Of a DNA stretch of 64,000 bases, positions 1-9,159 are shown in pieces; the stretch's first letter is position 1; each line of letters opens with the position of its first letter. A program made the translations under genes and the position numbers. A model generated the notes under the pieces. The model was given only the letters and a program-made list of their open reading frames with translations, was not told the DNA's origin and searched no databases. The stretch is from Peribacillus cavernae (GTDB lineage Bacteria; Bacillota; Bacilli; Bacillales; DSM-1321): assembly GCF_003989135.1 (NCBI RefSeq), contig NZ_RYZZ01000010.1, forward strand, positions 79,240-143,239, given 5' to 3'.

Positions 1-9
1 AGATTTTTC

Positions 10-1023
10 ATGGAAAGAAGTGAGCGGGTGATGCAAGTCAATCGATATAGTGGACTAACGAAATTTGAACAGGGTCTTATAAATAAAATAAACGCATTGA
101 TGGAAAAATCGAATCAAGACAATATATCAAGGACAAAAGCATATGAATATTTCTTTTCCATCCACCCTGAAATCAAATGGGCTTTCCTGGCTGGCATGGT
201 ATCGCGCAATGCGGGTTGGAATATGTGCGATCTTGAAGGGGAGTTGTTCCCAAAGGTTGTTTCGCGCAGCTTCCGGCATGTTTTGTTCATTACGTATGAG
301 CGTGCCAATTGGCTCATTTTCCATGATGCGTTCCCGCAGCTTTTGCTCTATCATTATTCGACGAAATATAAAGCGTCTTTGTTTCACTTATCATGCCATT
401 TTCGTATTTCTGAGTTCTCAGAAAAGGAGTGGAAGCGTTTCTGGCACTTTCGCGATGAAGAAAGGCTGCTTTATTCACTGATCATTAATGAACAAAACGT
501 GATCGAAGAGCCTGTGATCAGGCACCAATTCTACAACCCTTTTGTGTTTCACTCCCTTTTATTTAATTTTCAGGATTGGCTGCATTTTAGCACTGTGCTT
601 TTTCCAATGTATTCAGGAGATATGTATGGCCTTTCCGTGTCAGACTTCCGGAATGTCGATTCGCGTATTGAACTTGGAAAAAAGCTTTCTCTGTTATTAT
701 TTGACCGCGAATTGTTTCCTGAATTCTATAAATTTGCCCGATTCACAGAGCCAACTGGGTCCAGGCATGATTACGAGAAGTATTTTCCAGATAAAAAACG
801 AAGGGTAACCCCATTTTTACGAACAACTTATCCCAATATCACCCATTCCATCCATGAGATGAACCAGTGGGACAGGAAAAGAGCAATAAAAAGGAAATGG
901 TCCAAAACACCAGCGCTTCCTTCAGAAACCAGACTGAATGACTGGTACCGCAAAAAGCAAAAACAGTTGCATTTTGCGATCGGGGCGAAGGACTATTTTT
1001 CGATGAAAAAGTGGCGTATGTAA
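10..1023 (+). CDS. yppC: DUF2515 family protein YppC
   Basis: Protein of the DUF2515 family (B. subtilis YppC); its function is not known. The frame codes for 337 residues, close to the size of the B. subtilis protein, and is rich in Trp, Phe and His with no membrane segment or signal peptide. The first ATG lies 10 bases into the window, so no ribosome binding site can be judged; a second ATG at 31 is also possible. The identification rests on the sequence and on the downstream order (sspM, yppE, yppG, yprA), which matches the ypp region of Bacillus. The gene is followed by a strong hairpin shared with the convergent sspM. Confidence 0.8.
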   Translation: MERSERVMQVNRYSGLTKFEQGLINKINALMEKSNQDNISRTKAYEYFFSIHPEIKWAFLAGMVSRNAGWNMCDLEGELFPKVVSRSFRHVLFITYERANWLIFHDAFPQLLLYHYSTKYKASLFHLSCHFRISEFSEKEWKRFWHFRDEERLLYSLIINEQNVIEEPVIRHQFYNPFVFHSLLFNFQDWLHFSTVLFPMYSGDMYGLSVSDFRNVDSRIELGKKLSLLLFDRELFPEFYKFARFTEPTGSRHDYEKYFPDKKRRVTPFLRTTYPNITHSIHEMNQWDRKRAIKRKWSKTPALPSETRLNDWYRKKQKQLHFAIGAKDYFSMKKWRM

Positions 1024-1024
1024 G

Positions 1025-1050
1025 AGTGGGGAAGCTATAGCTTCCCCACT
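1025..1050. terminator. Hairpin between convergent yppC and sspM
   Basis: An 11-bp perfect stem (agtggggaagc / gcttccccact) with a tata loop starts one base after the yppC stop. It has no long T-run on either side, so its strength as an intrinsic terminator is uncertain, but the position suits a bidirectional stop. Confidence 0.6.
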
Positions 1051-1069
1051 CGAGTAAATGAAAAGCAGC

Positions 1070-1183
1070 TTAAGTGGAAGGACGGTCCGGCCCTTTTAGT
1101 TTAGGGTTTCCATAACCAGGCTTTTCGGTTTCCTGCTTCTTCGCCTTCTTTTCTTTTTGTTGTTTACTTTCATTTGAATTCAT
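1070..1183 (-). CDS. sspM: Small acid-soluble spore protein, SspM-like
   Basis: A 37-residue basic protein. The N-terminal half is almost all Lys, Gln and Glu, and it ends in KLKGPDRPST. The B. subtilis minor small acid-soluble spore protein SspM is of similar size and ends in a near-identical GGPNRPST, and it lies in the same ypp neighbourhood. SspM is made in the forespore under SigmaG and is stored in the spore core. The start is fixed by an AGGAGGTG ribosome binding site 6 bases upstream. No convincing SigmaG promoter was recognised upstream. Confidence 0.75.
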   Translation of the reverse strand: MNSNESKQQKEKKAKKQETEKPGYGNPKLKGPDRPST

Positions 1184-1371
1184 CAAAAACACCTCCTGAT
1201 TTTAGTTTTTGTAAAATACATCTAATCATTCCTGAGGTTTGTCGAAAACCAAAAGAATCTTAAGCGAATTCCACTTTCTTTGCCGATTTCCTTCTAGTTT
1301 TGTCAACCATGAAGGTCTAAGGGGAAAAGCTAAGAATACTTATATTATAAAGCGAATGAGGAGGTATTTTG

Positions 1372-1650
1372 ATGGGGATGAAAAAAGCAGCTTCGAATGA
1401 GATTCTAGAATTGCTTGGAGAGATAACCGCTCGTTTGGACGAATTAGAGGAAACGATGGTTGAATCATTGAATAGTGAACGCTGTCAGTTATGGGGAAAT
1501 CAGATGGCCATGGTCCATTCCGTCCAGGAAGCATATGAAAAAACGGAAAAGGATTGGAAGGTAAAAGAATTTGAAGATCAGGCCTTTATCTTACGGAAAG
1601 ATAGTGCACTCAATAAACAGGTGGCAATGAATCCTAAATTAGGATACTAG
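1372..1650 (+). CDS. Small hypothetical protein in the yppD position
   Basis: A protein of about 92 residues, acidic and predicted helical, with leucine/glutamate heptads in residues 8-30 (EILELLGEITARLDELEE) that suggest a short coiled coil. No catalytic motif, signal peptide or membrane segment is seen. The start is taken as the ATG at 1372 behind GAGGAGGT; a TTG at 1369 and an ATG at 1378 are alternatives. In B. subtilis this slot between sspM and yppE is filled by yppD, so it may be that gene, but I do not recognise the sequence well enough to use the symbol. A terminator hairpin follows at once. Confidence 0.65.
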   Translation: MGMKKAASNEILELLGEITARLDELEETMVESLNSERCQLWGNQMAMVHSVQEAYEKTEKDWKVKEFEDQAFILRKDSALNKQVAMNPKLGY

Positions 1651-1660
1651 TTCAACCATG

Positions 1661-1692
1661 AAGCAGCTTACTTAAGCTGCCTTTTCTTTTTT
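1661..1692 (+). terminator. Rho-independent terminator
   Basis: Stem gcagctt / aagctgc with an actt loop, followed by a T-rich tail (cttttctttttt), 10 bases after the preceding stop codon. Confidence 0.85.
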
Positions 1693-1759
1693 AGGCCGGA
1701 AAGTTTTATATTTCCCTCTTATCATATATACTTTAGGCATTAAACCTTTGGAGGAAGAG

Positions 1760-2137
1760 ATGCGAGACAAAGAGGTAATCCTAAAACTAACGAAGGAACT
1801 AATCGGTTTTTGCCAGCGTGCCGATCAAATTTATGAAGATGTCCGCTCCACGGGAAAGGAGAAAGACTTCTATAACGATGTGAAACCTTTTGCAGATAAA
1901 GTCCAGCTTGCTTCTTTGGAATGGGCCGATAGCATGAAGGTCTGGATGAGGGAAGAACGCTTCCAACACTTATTCCCTCAACAAATTGACCAGACCGTGC
2001 AGAATCTTTCCGATGTAGCCGTCCAGGCCTTTTTTCCAAAAACAAGTTATAAAAGATTTAAAAGCCATGTCCAATCCGTTCAATTTATCCTGCAAAGCGC
2101 TTTACATGAAATAAACAAAAAAGTCAATCACGGCTGA
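1760..2137 (+). CDS. yppE: YppE-like DUF1798 protein
   Basis: A 125-residue cytoplasmic protein of the DUF1798 family (B. subtilis YppE), a small all-helical bundle of unknown function. The central part has the family's aromatic/charged helices (EERFQHLFPQQIDQTVQNL). The ATG at 1760 follows TTTGGAGGAAG; the in-frame TTG at 1748 would lie inside that binding site and is rejected. Length agrees with the B. subtilis protein (about 123 residues). It lies upstream of yppG; the usual small gene yppF is not found between them. Confidence 0.75.
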   Translation: MRDKEVILKLTKELIGFCQRADQIYEDVRSTGKEKDFYNDVKPFADKVQLASLEWADSMKVWMREERFQHLFPQQIDQTVQNLSDVAVQAFFPKTSYKRFKSHVQSVQFILQSALHEINKKVNHG

Positions 2138-2223
2138 TATATTCAGCAAATACCTCCACTCACCAATGTGTTCTTTTGCTCATATAGTATATCAGCTAAT
2201 GTCATGTGGAGGTGGAAAGATTC

Positions 2224-2931
2224 GTGAATTACAGGAATACCGTTTCCGGTCAGGAAAGAGACGACGGATATTACATGAATTCAATGCCGGGGTTTTGGAG
2301 CGGATATTCATACTTTCCCGGACAATATGAAACCGGGAAACAGGGGATGAACATCCCAATGCACAACGGTGAAAGGCAGTATTATCCTGATGCATTTCAA
2401 CCACCCGATCATACGCACCCCATTCAGGCCGAAGAATGGGGGCACTTCAATGGAGGGCAGCAGCCTCCTTACAATCAAGCATTTTCAAACGACGGACATC
2501 TGTATTTTCAAAACAGCGATGTACAGCACTTTGGCAAAGGTATCCAAGGAAATCCTCTTGGAGTAGAGCAAAGCCAACTTTTCAATGGACATCCGGGCGG
2601 CTTTCTCGCGCCGTTTCAGCAACCATACATGCCACAACCATATCAGCAGCAAACCCAAAAATTAAATTCGCTCAATCCTTTTGAAAATCCGCTGCAGCCT
2701 ATGCAAAAAGGGCAGCCGCCTCAGCCCCAGCATTTCGCCAATCCGTATCCAAAGCAGCAATTTATGCAAAAACAGCAGCCTTCCGGTTTCCATTCTGTCC
2801 TCAACCAGTTCAAAACTCAGGATGGTTCCTTCGATATCAATAAAATGATGAGCACAGCTGGACAAATGGTGAATACAGTCAACCAGGTGTCAGCGATTGT
2901 CAAAGGGTTCGGTGGGATGATTAAAGTGTAA
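2224..2931 (+). CDS. yppG: YppG-like spore coat protein
   Basis: A 235-residue low-complexity protein, very rich in Gln, Pro, Phe, Tyr and Asn (YMPQPYQQQTQ and similar). It ends in a conserved tail (FKTQDGSFDINKMMSTAGQM, then a helix ending near KGFGGMIKV) that marks the YppG family. Members are predicted spore coat proteins. No signal peptide or membrane segment is seen. The start is set at the GTG at 2224 because the GTG at 2206 lies inside the GGAGGTGG binding site. It is longer than B. subtilis YppG because of the expanded Gln/Pro region. It converges on the hsp20 gene with a shared terminator. Confidence 0.75.
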   Translation: MNYRNTVSGQERDDGYYMNSMPGFWSGYSYFPGQYETGKQGMNIPMHNGERQYYPDAFQPPDHTHPIQAEEWGHFNGGQQPPYNQAFSNDGHLYFQNSDVQHFGKGIQGNPLGVEQSQLFNGHPGGFLAPFQQPYMPQPYQQQTQKLNSLNPFENPLQPMQKGQPPQPQHFANPYPKQQFMQKQQPSGFHSVLNQFKTQDGSFDINKMMSTAGQMVNTVNQVSAIVKGFGGMIKV

Positions 2932-2944
2932 CAATCTATCAAAG

Positions 2945-2980
2945 AAGGGCCACAACCGCTTTCTGGTGGTTGTGGCCCTT
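2945..2980. terminator. Bidirectional terminator between yppG and hsp20
   Basis: A 13-bp near-perfect stem (aagggccacaacc / ggttgtggccctt) with a short loop lies between the convergent stops. Confidence 0.8.
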
Positions 2981-3017
2981 TACATAAATAAGCGCAGAAT
3001 AACTTACGCTTTTCCAA

Positions 3018-3488
3018 TTAATCGTTTATGGCAATGCGCTTGCCTTTAAGTTTAGGAACTTTGATTTCCAGCACACCGTCGCGATGGCTGGCCGATGCTT
3101 TTTTGCCATCAATTGGCTTAGAAAGCCTGATTGTCCTGGATTTATTTTTTAAGGTGCTTTTCCTTTTAAACAGACCCTTGTTTTCATTCGTTTCCTGGAC
3201 TGTTTCCTGATTTTTCACATTGATGATCACTCCCTGGTCAAGCATTTCAATGTCAATATCCTGTCTTTTTATGCCGGGGATCATTGCTTTAATGCGATAA
3301 TCTGTTTCATTTTCGATAATTTCCACTGGAAAGCTTCGATCATTTGAAGTACCAAAAAAGTCATCCATGGATTGAAGAAGCCCCTTATATGGCTTCTCGG
3401 CAAAAAGCCGGTCCACCGTTGTCATCAATTCATCAAATACCTCCTTCGTGGAAGGTTTCAAATTCTTGTTATTCTCTGAATCAGACAT
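3018..3488 (-). CDS. Small heat shock protein, Hsp20/alpha-crystallin family
   Basis: An ATP-independent holdase-type chaperone that binds unfolding proteins in the cytoplasm. The 156 residues have a variable N-terminus (1-50), an alpha-crystallin domain from about PVEIIENETDYRIKAMIPGI onwards, and the family's signature HRDGVLEIKVPK near the end, followed by a short C-terminal tail. The start has a GGAGAGAC binding site. It stands alone, with a terminator shared with yppG, and its 5' end faces away from yprA so the two are divergent. Close relatives in Bacillus spores act as coat- or stress-associated Hsp20s; a coat role here is only possible. Confidence 0.85.
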   Translation of the reverse strand: MSDSENNKNLKPSTKEVFDELMTTVDRLFAEKPYKGLLQSMDDFFGTSNDRSFPVEIIENETDYRIKAMIPGIKRQDIDIEMLDQGVIINVKNQETVQETNENKGLFKRKSTLKNKSRTIRLSKPIDGKKASASHRDGVLEIKVPKLKGKRIAIND

Positions 3489-3582
3489 TATTTGTCTCTC
3501 CTTTCAAATACCGCTTCTAATTAGGCTATGTTCTTCTGAAAGCAAAGGTGAATTGCAAGTTTTGTTAGCTTAAGGTAAACGC

Positions 3583-3612
3583 TTGACAGAACATCTGTTT
3601 GTATAATAAAAT
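3583..3612 (+). promoter_or_regulatory. SigmaA-type promoter of yprA-yprB
   Basis: TTGACA at 3583-3588 and TAAAAT at 3607-3612 with an 18-base spacer, 30 bases upstream of the yprA start. A TATAAT at 3602-3607 overlaps but would leave a spacer of only 13. Confidence 0.6.
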
Positions 3613-3641
3613 AGATATAAGTAAGTAATGGGGTGAGCGGT

Positions 3642-5978
3642 ATGAAGGTAAGAAAGAACCTGCAAGAACTGATAACTGACCTGAAACATAATGAAGATTA
3701 TTCAGATAATATTGTTCACTGGCATACGATTGAACCGATAGAGGCGTCAAGCGTCCCTTTTCCAGAAAAAATGGATAAAAAAATAAGACAGGCCCTTGAG
3801 AAGAGGGGGATTCCTGGACTTTACACGCACCAGGCCACCGCCTTTGAAGCGGCCATCCAGGAAAAAAGCTTGGTTGCGGTAACCCCTACGGCATCCGGGA
3901 AAACACTTTGCTATAATCTCCCTGTGCTCCAATCAATCCTTGAAAACGAGAAAACAAGGGCTCTGTATATATTCCCAACCAAAGCACTGAGTTATGACCA
4001 AAAAAGTGAGCTCCATGAGATGATCGAAGAAATGGAAGTGGAAATTAACAGTTATACATATGACGGTGATACTCCTTCTGCTATCCGCCAGAAAATCCGC
4101 AAAGCCGGACATATTGTTATTACAAATCCAGACATGCTGCATTCGGGAATTTTGCCGCATCACACAAAATGGGTATCGCTTTTTGAAAATCTGAAATATG
4201 TCATAATTGATGAGCTTCATATTTACCGGGGTGTATTCGGCAGCCATACGGCGAATGTGATCAGGAGGCTAAAACGGATCTGCCATTTCTACGGAAGCGA
4301 TCCGATTTTTATTTGCACGTCAGCGACGATTGCAAACCCGAAACAATTGGCCGAGCAGCTCACCGAACAGGATATGGTGCTTATTGACAACAATGGCGCC
4401 CCTAGCGGAAAAAAACATTTTGTTTTTTATAATCCTCCTGTCGTGAACAAGCCTCTTAATATCCGCAGAAGTGCTGTCCTGGAGGCACGGAGCCTTGCGA
4501 TGGAATTTTTGCGGAATAAGATTCAAACGATCGTATTCGCGCGTTCACGGGTTAGGGTGGAACTTCTGCTGACCTATTTACAGGGTTTAGTTGCGGGTCA
4601 GCTAGGGCCAAAGGCGATAAGAGGCTACCGTGGCGGCTATTTGCCAAAACAGCGGCGTGAGATTGAGAAGGGGCTGCGGAATGGCAGTATTTACGGAGTA
4701 GTCAGCACGAATGCGCTTGAGCTTGGCGTCGATATCGGCCAGCTACAAGTGTGCATCATGACGGGCTATCCGGGCTCGATCGCGAGTGCCTGGCAGCAGG
4801 CTGGCCGTGCAGGGCGCAGAAATGGTGAGGCATTGATCATCATGGTTGGAAGCTCCAGTGCGCTTGATCAATACATCGTCCAGCATCCTGAATATTTCTT
4901 TTCACGCAGTCCCGAAACGGCAAGAATCAATCCTGATAACCTGGTGATCCTCGTCGATCATATTAAATGTGCAGCCTATGAACTTCCGTTTGCTAAAGGG
5001 GATACATTTGGCAGGGCGGAAATCACCGAAGTGCTTGAGTTTTTGACAGAAGAAAGAGTCATCCACCAAAACGGGGACAAATGGTATTGGATGAATGACG
5101 CATTTCCAGCCCACAATATCAGCCTCCGTTCTGCGTCCCAGGAAAACGTGGTCATCATCGACCAGACAGAAGCACCGCGCAACTTGGTAATTGGTGAAAT
5201 GGATACTTTCAGCGCGATGACTTTGCTGCACGATGAAGCGATTTATCTGCATCAGGGCATTCAGTACCAAGTTGAACGGCTCGATTGGGAAGAGAAGAAG
5301 GCATATGTCCGGGAAGTAAATGTTGATTATTACACAGACGCAAATCTTGCGGTCCAGCTATCCGTCCTGGAAGTGGACAAGCACAAATCCTACAGTACGA
5401 ATGAGGCAGCCTATGGCGATGTATCCGTAAGGGCGATGGCAACGATTTTCAAAAAGATCAAATTCGAGTCGCATGAAAATATCGGCTCCGGGCCGATTAC
5501 GCTGCCGGAAGTAGAGCTTCATACAAGTTCGGCGATGCTTTCGATCCATCCTGACATCCTGAATTGGGACGATAATCGGATGGAGCAGGGATTGATTGGG
5601 GCCTCCCATGCGCTGAACTACATGGTACCGCTTTTTGTTATGTGTGACCCAAATGATATCCATGTGTATCCCCAGGTGAAGGCGGCCCATAATGAGAAAC
5701 CTACTATATTTATTTACGACAGCTATCCGGGCGGTATCGGCCTGAGTGAAAAAGTCTACGATCATGTGGAGACGATTTTGACCGAAACACAGAACATGGT
5801 GGAGCGGTGCCAATGCGAAAGCGGATGTCCTTCCTGCATTGGAACGGATGCTGTCTCTGAAACGGCCAAACATGACGCGATCCAGCTATTGAATCTGTTT
5901 GCAACCGGACTTTCACAGGACACTAAGGCAGCAGCAACACACCCTTTTCAAGAGAACGATAGCTTTTTAAGGATGTGA
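3642..5978 (+). CDS. mrfA: DNA helicase MrfA (YprA), DEAD/DEAH-box with Cys-rich C-terminus
   Basis: Superfamily 2 DNA helicase of about 778 residues. In B. subtilis, YprA (MrfA) works with YprB (MrfB) in a UvrABC-independent excision pathway for mitomycin C lesions. Visible motifs: Walker A PTASGKT near residue 88, the DExH box IIDELH, and motif VI QQAGRAGRR with the preceding STNALELGVDIG. The C-terminal DUF1998-like module carries the metal-binding cysteines CQCESGCPSC. The ATG at 3642 follows GGGGTGAG; the upstream GTG at 3633 lies in that site. It is co-directional with yprB 54 bases downstream. Length and motifs are complete. Confidence 0.92.
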   Translation: MKVRKNLQELITDLKHNEDYSDNIVHWHTIEPIEASSVPFPEKMDKKIRQALEKRGIPGLYTHQATAFEAAIQEKSLVAVTPTASGKTLCYNLPVLQSILENEKTRALYIFPTKALSYDQKSELHEMIEEMEVEINSYTYDGDTPSAIRQKIRKAGHIVITNPDMLHSGILPHHTKWVSLFENLKYVIIDELHIYRGVFGSHTANVIRRLKRICHFYGSDPIFICTSATIANPKQLAEQLTEQDMVLIDNNGAPSGKKHFVFYNPPVVNKPLNIRRSAVLEARSLAMEFLRNKIQTIVFARSRVRVELLLTYLQGLVAGQLGPKAIRGYRGGYLPKQRREIEKGLRNGSIYGVVSTNALELGVDIGQLQVCIMTGYPGSIASAWQQAGRAGRRNGEALIIMVGSSSALDQYIVQHPEYFFSRSPETARINPDNLVILVDHIKCAAYELPFAKGDTFGRAEITEVLEFLTEERVIHQNGDKWYWMNDAFPAHNISLRSASQENVVIIDQTEAPRNLVIGEMDTFSAMTLLHDEAIYLHQGIQYQVERLDWEEKKAYVREVNVDYYTDANLAVQLSVLEVDKHKSYSTNEAAYGDVSVRAMATIFKKIKFESHENIGSGPITLPEVELHTSSAMLSIHPDILNWDDNRMEQGLIGASHALNYMVPLFVMCDPNDIHVYPQVKAAHNEKPTIFIYDSYPGGIGLSEKVYDHVETILTETQNMVERCQCESGCPSCIGTDAVSETAKHDAIQLLNLFATGLSQDTKAAATHPFQENDSFLRM

Positions 5979-6032
5979 GTCGACGTTTCTTAATAAAAAG
6001 AACTTCCGCTTTTCGGAAAAGAGGTGTAACCA

Positions 6033-7283
6033 TTGTCTTTAAAAAACAAACTTGACCGAATGAAAAGCCATATGAACCTGGAAAACAATGAAAAAAAAGA
6101 TAAACCGGCATTCGCTGAAAAGGATGCAGGAAATGGAAGCCTCCCATTTCTCGAAACATGGCAAGAAAATGATACGGCAGCCTATTGGTACGATAAAGAA
6201 CACTGCTTCATCCGGGAGGTACGCTATCCAATTGAATATCAGCACGGTATGTATTCCTTTAAGGAATTGAATGCCATTGTCAGTTTATGGAACGGAGCGT
6301 CGCTTGACCATCCGCTTTCGGCGAAAGGACTCGCCGCAGAGGATTTGTTTTTCTTTGATACCGAGACTACCGGCCTTGGGGGTGGTGCCGGCAATACGAT
6401 CTTTTTGCTTGGCTACGCTTTTTTTGAGAAAGATGCCATCGTTGTCAGGCAACATATATTGCCACAGCCGGGTAACGAAATTCCGCTTTATCAAAGCTTT
6501 TTGGAAAATATCAATTATGAGACCCTTGTTACTTATAATGGAAAAGCATTTGACTGGCCGCAGTTAAAGACGAGGCATACCCTGATTAAACAACATGTCC
6601 CGTTATTGCCGGACTTCGGGCATTTTGATTTGTACCACGCTTCTAGAAGGCTTTGGAAAAATAAGCTGGAAAAAGTCAAGCTGTCTGCAGTAGAAGAGAA
6701 AATATTGGGATTGAAAAGGGAAAATGATATTCCAGGATATTTAGCGCCGATGATTTACTTTGATTTTGTCGAGAGAAAGGATCCAGAGATATTATTCGGC
6801 GTCCTTAAGCATAATGAAATCGATGTCCTTTCATTGATCACGTTGTATATTCACTTATCGAAACAAATACTTCAAGTCAACGGATATGGCGAAGAAACAC
6901 TCGAAATTGCACGCTGGCTTGCTTATCTGGGGAAAAAAGAAGAAGCGTTTGAAACGTACAATCGTCTTCTTCTGGAGGGAAATGCCGAAGAGCGGATAAC
7001 AGCGAAGCATGCGATCGCTTATCAGAAGAAAAAGAATAACGAGTACGATTCGGCGCTGGGTATTTGGCTGGAAGTCGCCGAAAAAGGCACGGAAAAACAG
7101 AAGGCAGAAGCGATACTTGAATCCTGTAAGCTGCTCGAGCACCATTATAAAGACTATGAAAAAGCCATACAGCTATCGTTCCGACTGCTTGCTGAAATCA
7201 AGGGCAATTCGAAAGCACTTGAATCGGATCTTTTTAAACGTTATGAACGATTAAAAAGAAAGCAGAACAAGCACCATTTCTGA
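6033..7283 (+). CDS. mrfB: Exonuclease MrfB (YprB), DEDD-type with TPR tail
   Basis: 3'-5' DNA exonuclease partner of MrfA in mitomycin repair. The 416 residues contain the DEDD exonuclease motifs: Exo I FFFDTETTGL (near 108-117), Exo II TYNGKAFDWPQL, and Exo III HNEIDVLSL. The last third is helical with TPR-like repeats (ARWLAYLGKKEEAFETYNRL), as known for MrfB. Translation starts at a TTG behind AGAGGTG. A short stem (ttccg / cggaa) lies in the 54-base gap after mrfA; it has no T-run, so the two genes are probably cotranscribed. Confidence 0.9.
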   Translation: MSLKNKLDRMKSHMNLENNEKKDKPAFAEKDAGNGSLPFLETWQENDTAAYWYDKEHCFIREVRYPIEYQHGMYSFKELNAIVSLWNGASLDHPLSAKGLAAEDLFFFDTETTGLGGGAGNTIFLLGYAFFEKDAIVVRQHILPQPGNEIPLYQSFLENINYETLVTYNGKAFDWPQLKTRHTLIKQHVPLLPDFGHFDLYHASRRLWKNKLEKVKLSAVEEKILGLKRENDIPGYLAPMIYFDFVERKDPEILFGVLKHNEIDVLSLITLYIHLSKQILQVNGYGEETLEIARWLAYLGKKEEAFETYNRLLLEGNAEERITAKHAIAYQKKKNNEYDSALGIWLEVAEKGTEKQKAEAILESCKLLEHHYKDYEKAIQLSFRLLAEIKGNSKALESDLFKRYERLKRKQNKHHF

Positions 7284-7405
7284 AACAGTCACAAAAATGT
7301 AAAATTTTTTCTTATTTTTGAAAAGAATGATTGTCTCGTAAAGATAATGTGTGTAAAATTAAAAATTGTATGGGAGATTTTAGATTATTAAACGGGGCGG
7401 AGAAA

Positions 7406-7504
7406 ATGTATAAAGCGATTTTATTTTTATTTTTCATGGTCATTTGCTTAACGGGGTTTCTTTTTTCGACATTAAAGGATGGATTTTATTCCTTATTATT
7501 ATAA
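7406..7504 (+). CDS. 32-residue membrane miniprotein
   Basis: A tiny hydrophobic protein: a short MYKA start, one transmembrane stretch (ILFLFFMVICLTGFLFS), then a short polar tail ending in LLL. A weak GGCGGAG site lies just upstream of the ATG. Single-span miniproteins of this kind are common in Bacillus, some of them sporulation-specific. No homologue is recognised and it could be spurious, but codon order and spacing are plausible. Confidence 0.4.
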   Translation: MYKAILFLFFMVICLTGFLFSTLKDGFYSLLL

Positions 7505-7593
7505 AATTAGGTTTTTTAACCAGTACACCTGTACCTCTTTTTTCATAGTCTGATATTGTACTAACAAATTATGAAGAAAGGGGACGCTTTCTT

Positions 7594-8094
7594 ATGGAAT
7601 ATATGAAGAAGCATGGTTATGGAGGTCATCATCCTCATGTTATGGGAGCGCAAATGAGCCCATATCCGAGTAAAGGACCTTCGGTAATGGGTGCACAAAC
7701 GATGCCATGCCCGAGCAAAGGACCTTCGGTAATGGGTGCACAAACTGGCCCTTATCCAGGTCCGGGGATGGGCCCAATGGTTTCTCCTGCATCTTACGGT
7801 CCTGGTCCTGGCACAGGCCCAACTAATATGGCACCAACCCAGGTTTCGCCTGCACAGGTTTCACCAACACAGAATTCTGTGAATACAAACGTGATTCCGC
7901 ATGTCGTGCCTCATGTCCATCCATCACACACAACCAATGTGAATAAACACATATTCAAGCATCAGCACTATTATCCGCACACTGAATCTACAGTAAACGA
8001 ATGTTACAGCCAGCACATGGTGTGCAGCGGCAGACCGCCGGTTGCGCCGATGCATCACAACCCTTGCTGCCGTCCAAGGCGTTTTGGTTTTTAA
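7594..8094 (+). CDS. cotD: Inner spore coat protein CotD
   Basis: Spore coat protein made in the mother cell. The 166 residues carry N-terminal repeats (PSKGPSVMGAQT twice, with a degenerate third), a Gly/Pro/Thr-rich middle, and the CotD signature PHVHPSHTTNVNKHIFKHQH with HYYPHTEST after it. The end is Cys-, Pro- and Arg-rich (NPCCRPRRFGF). The gene sits between yprB and ypsA, as in B. subtilis. An AAAGGGG binding site precedes the ATG. A CATAgtcTG stretch at 7544-7552 could be a SigmaK -10 element. The repeats are encoded by a near-exact tandem DNA duplication. Confidence 0.88.
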   Translation: MEYMKKHGYGGHHPHVMGAQMSPYPSKGPSVMGAQTMPCPSKGPSVMGAQTGPYPGPGMGPMVSPASYGPGPGTGPTNMAPTQVSPAQVSPTQNSVNTNVIPHVVPHVHPSHTTNVNKHIFKHQHYYPHTESTVNECYSQHMVCSGRPPVAPMHHNPCCRPRRFGF

Positions 8095-8105
8095 TTAGAT
8101 TAGGC

Positions 8106-8128
8106 AGGGGCTAATACAGCCCCTTGTT
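8106..8128 (+). terminator. Terminator after cotD
   Basis: Stem aggggct / agcccct with a 5-base loop and a modest T-rich tail (tgttcattt), 12 bases after the cotD stop. Confidence 0.65.
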
Positions 8129-8166
8129 CATTTACTATGTCGCTTCCAGAAAGGAATCATCCCTGT

Positions 8167-8715
8167 TTGAATGTTATTTACATAACCGGCTATAAACCTT
8201 TTGAATTCGGGATATATAAAAACGATCATGAAGGTGTAAAATACATCAAGAGGGCAATAAAGCTTCGCCTGCTTCCGTTCATTGAAGAGGGGGCCGAATG
8301 GGTGATTATTTCCGGCCAACTGGGCGTGGAGTTATGGGCCGCAGAAGTGGCCATAGAACTAAAGAATGAACATGAACAAGTGAAGCTTGGTGTACTGACT
8401 CCATTTCTGAATCAGGAGGAATCCTGGAATGAAGGGAACCAGGAGTATTATCAACGTATTTTATCCCAGGCCGACTTTGTCGATTCGATATCCAAAAAAC
8501 CATATGAAGGCCCACAGCAATTACGGACGAAAAACTTCTTCATGGTACACAAAAGTGACGGAATGATTATTGTATATGACCAAGAAAGAGAAGGAACTCC
8601 TAAATATGCTTTTTCGGAAGCGAAAAAATATCAGGATGAAAGTCCCTATCCGATGATCCAAATATCCCTCGAGGACCTTCAACAGGCAGCGGAGGAGGAA
8701 ACCTGGAATGACTGA
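8167..8715 (+). CDS. ypsA: YpsA, DUF1273/SLOG-fold protein
   Basis: Cytoplasmic protein of the DUF1273 family with a Rossmann-like (SLOG/TIGR00725-type) nucleotide-binding fold. In Firmicutes YpsA has been linked to cell division, matching its neighbour gpsB. Conserved stretches are ITGYKPFEFGI, ISGQLGVELWAAE and KSDGMIIVYD with GTPKYAF. The TTG at 8167 is chosen: it gives an N-terminus (LNVIYITGYKPFE) that aligns with B. subtilis YpsA and lies 10 bases after AGAAAGGAA. The ATG at 8137 lacks a binding site and would add 10 residues. Confidence 0.88.
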   Translation: MNVIYITGYKPFEFGIYKNDHEGVKYIKRAIKLRLLPFIEEGAEWVIISGQLGVELWAAEVAIELKNEHEQVKLGVLTPFLNQEESWNEGNQEYYQRILSQADFVDSISKKPYEGPQQLRTKNFFMVHKSDGMIIVYDQEREGTPKYAFSEAKKYQDESPYPMIQISLEDLQQAAEEETWND

Positions 8716-8824
8716 AAACTTCTCGTTTTACTCGCTAAATTGATGATGTATCGTTGACAAATGGAAGTATATTTGAAAAAATAATATAAAATCGATGTAT
8801 GGTGAAAGTATTGAGGTGAATCTT

Positions 8825-9136
8825 ATGCTATCTGATAAGATAAAATTAACGGCTAAAGACATTCTTGAAAAAGACTTCAAAACGGCAATGCGTGGCTATA
8901 AACCGGAAGATGTTGACCAGTTTCTAGACCTGGTTATAAAGGATTATGAAGCTTTCTATCAGGAAATTGAGGATTTAAAGCAAGAAAATCTGAAGCTTAG
9001 AAAACAGGCAGATGATATGTCAAGACGCCAGAGCCAGCCGGCAGCGAGCGTTACACCGGGGACGACTAATTTTGACATTCTGAAAAGGCTATCCAACCTT
9101 GAAAAACATGTTTTCGGCAGTAAGCTGTACGAGTAA
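8825..9136 (+). CDS. gpsB: Cell division protein GpsB
   Basis: Membrane-associated regulator that shuttles penicillin-binding protein PBP1 between septum and side wall. The 103 residues comprise a DivIVA-like N-terminal domain ([20 protein letters not shown]), a coiled coil ([15 protein letters not shown]) and a short C-terminal trimerisation segment. The ATG at 8825 has a GAGGTGAA site 5 bases upstream; the more distal ATG at 8795 is in-frame but has no site. It follows ypsA and precedes rnpB, as in B. subtilis. Confidence 0.93.
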   Translation: MLSDKIKLTAKDILEKDFKTAMRGYKPEDVDQFLDLVIKDYEAFYQEIEDLKQENLKLRKQADDMSRRQSQPAASVTPGTTNFDILKRLSNLEKHVFGSKLYE

Positions 9137-9159
9137 GCATCAATTTGTTTGATTTACCA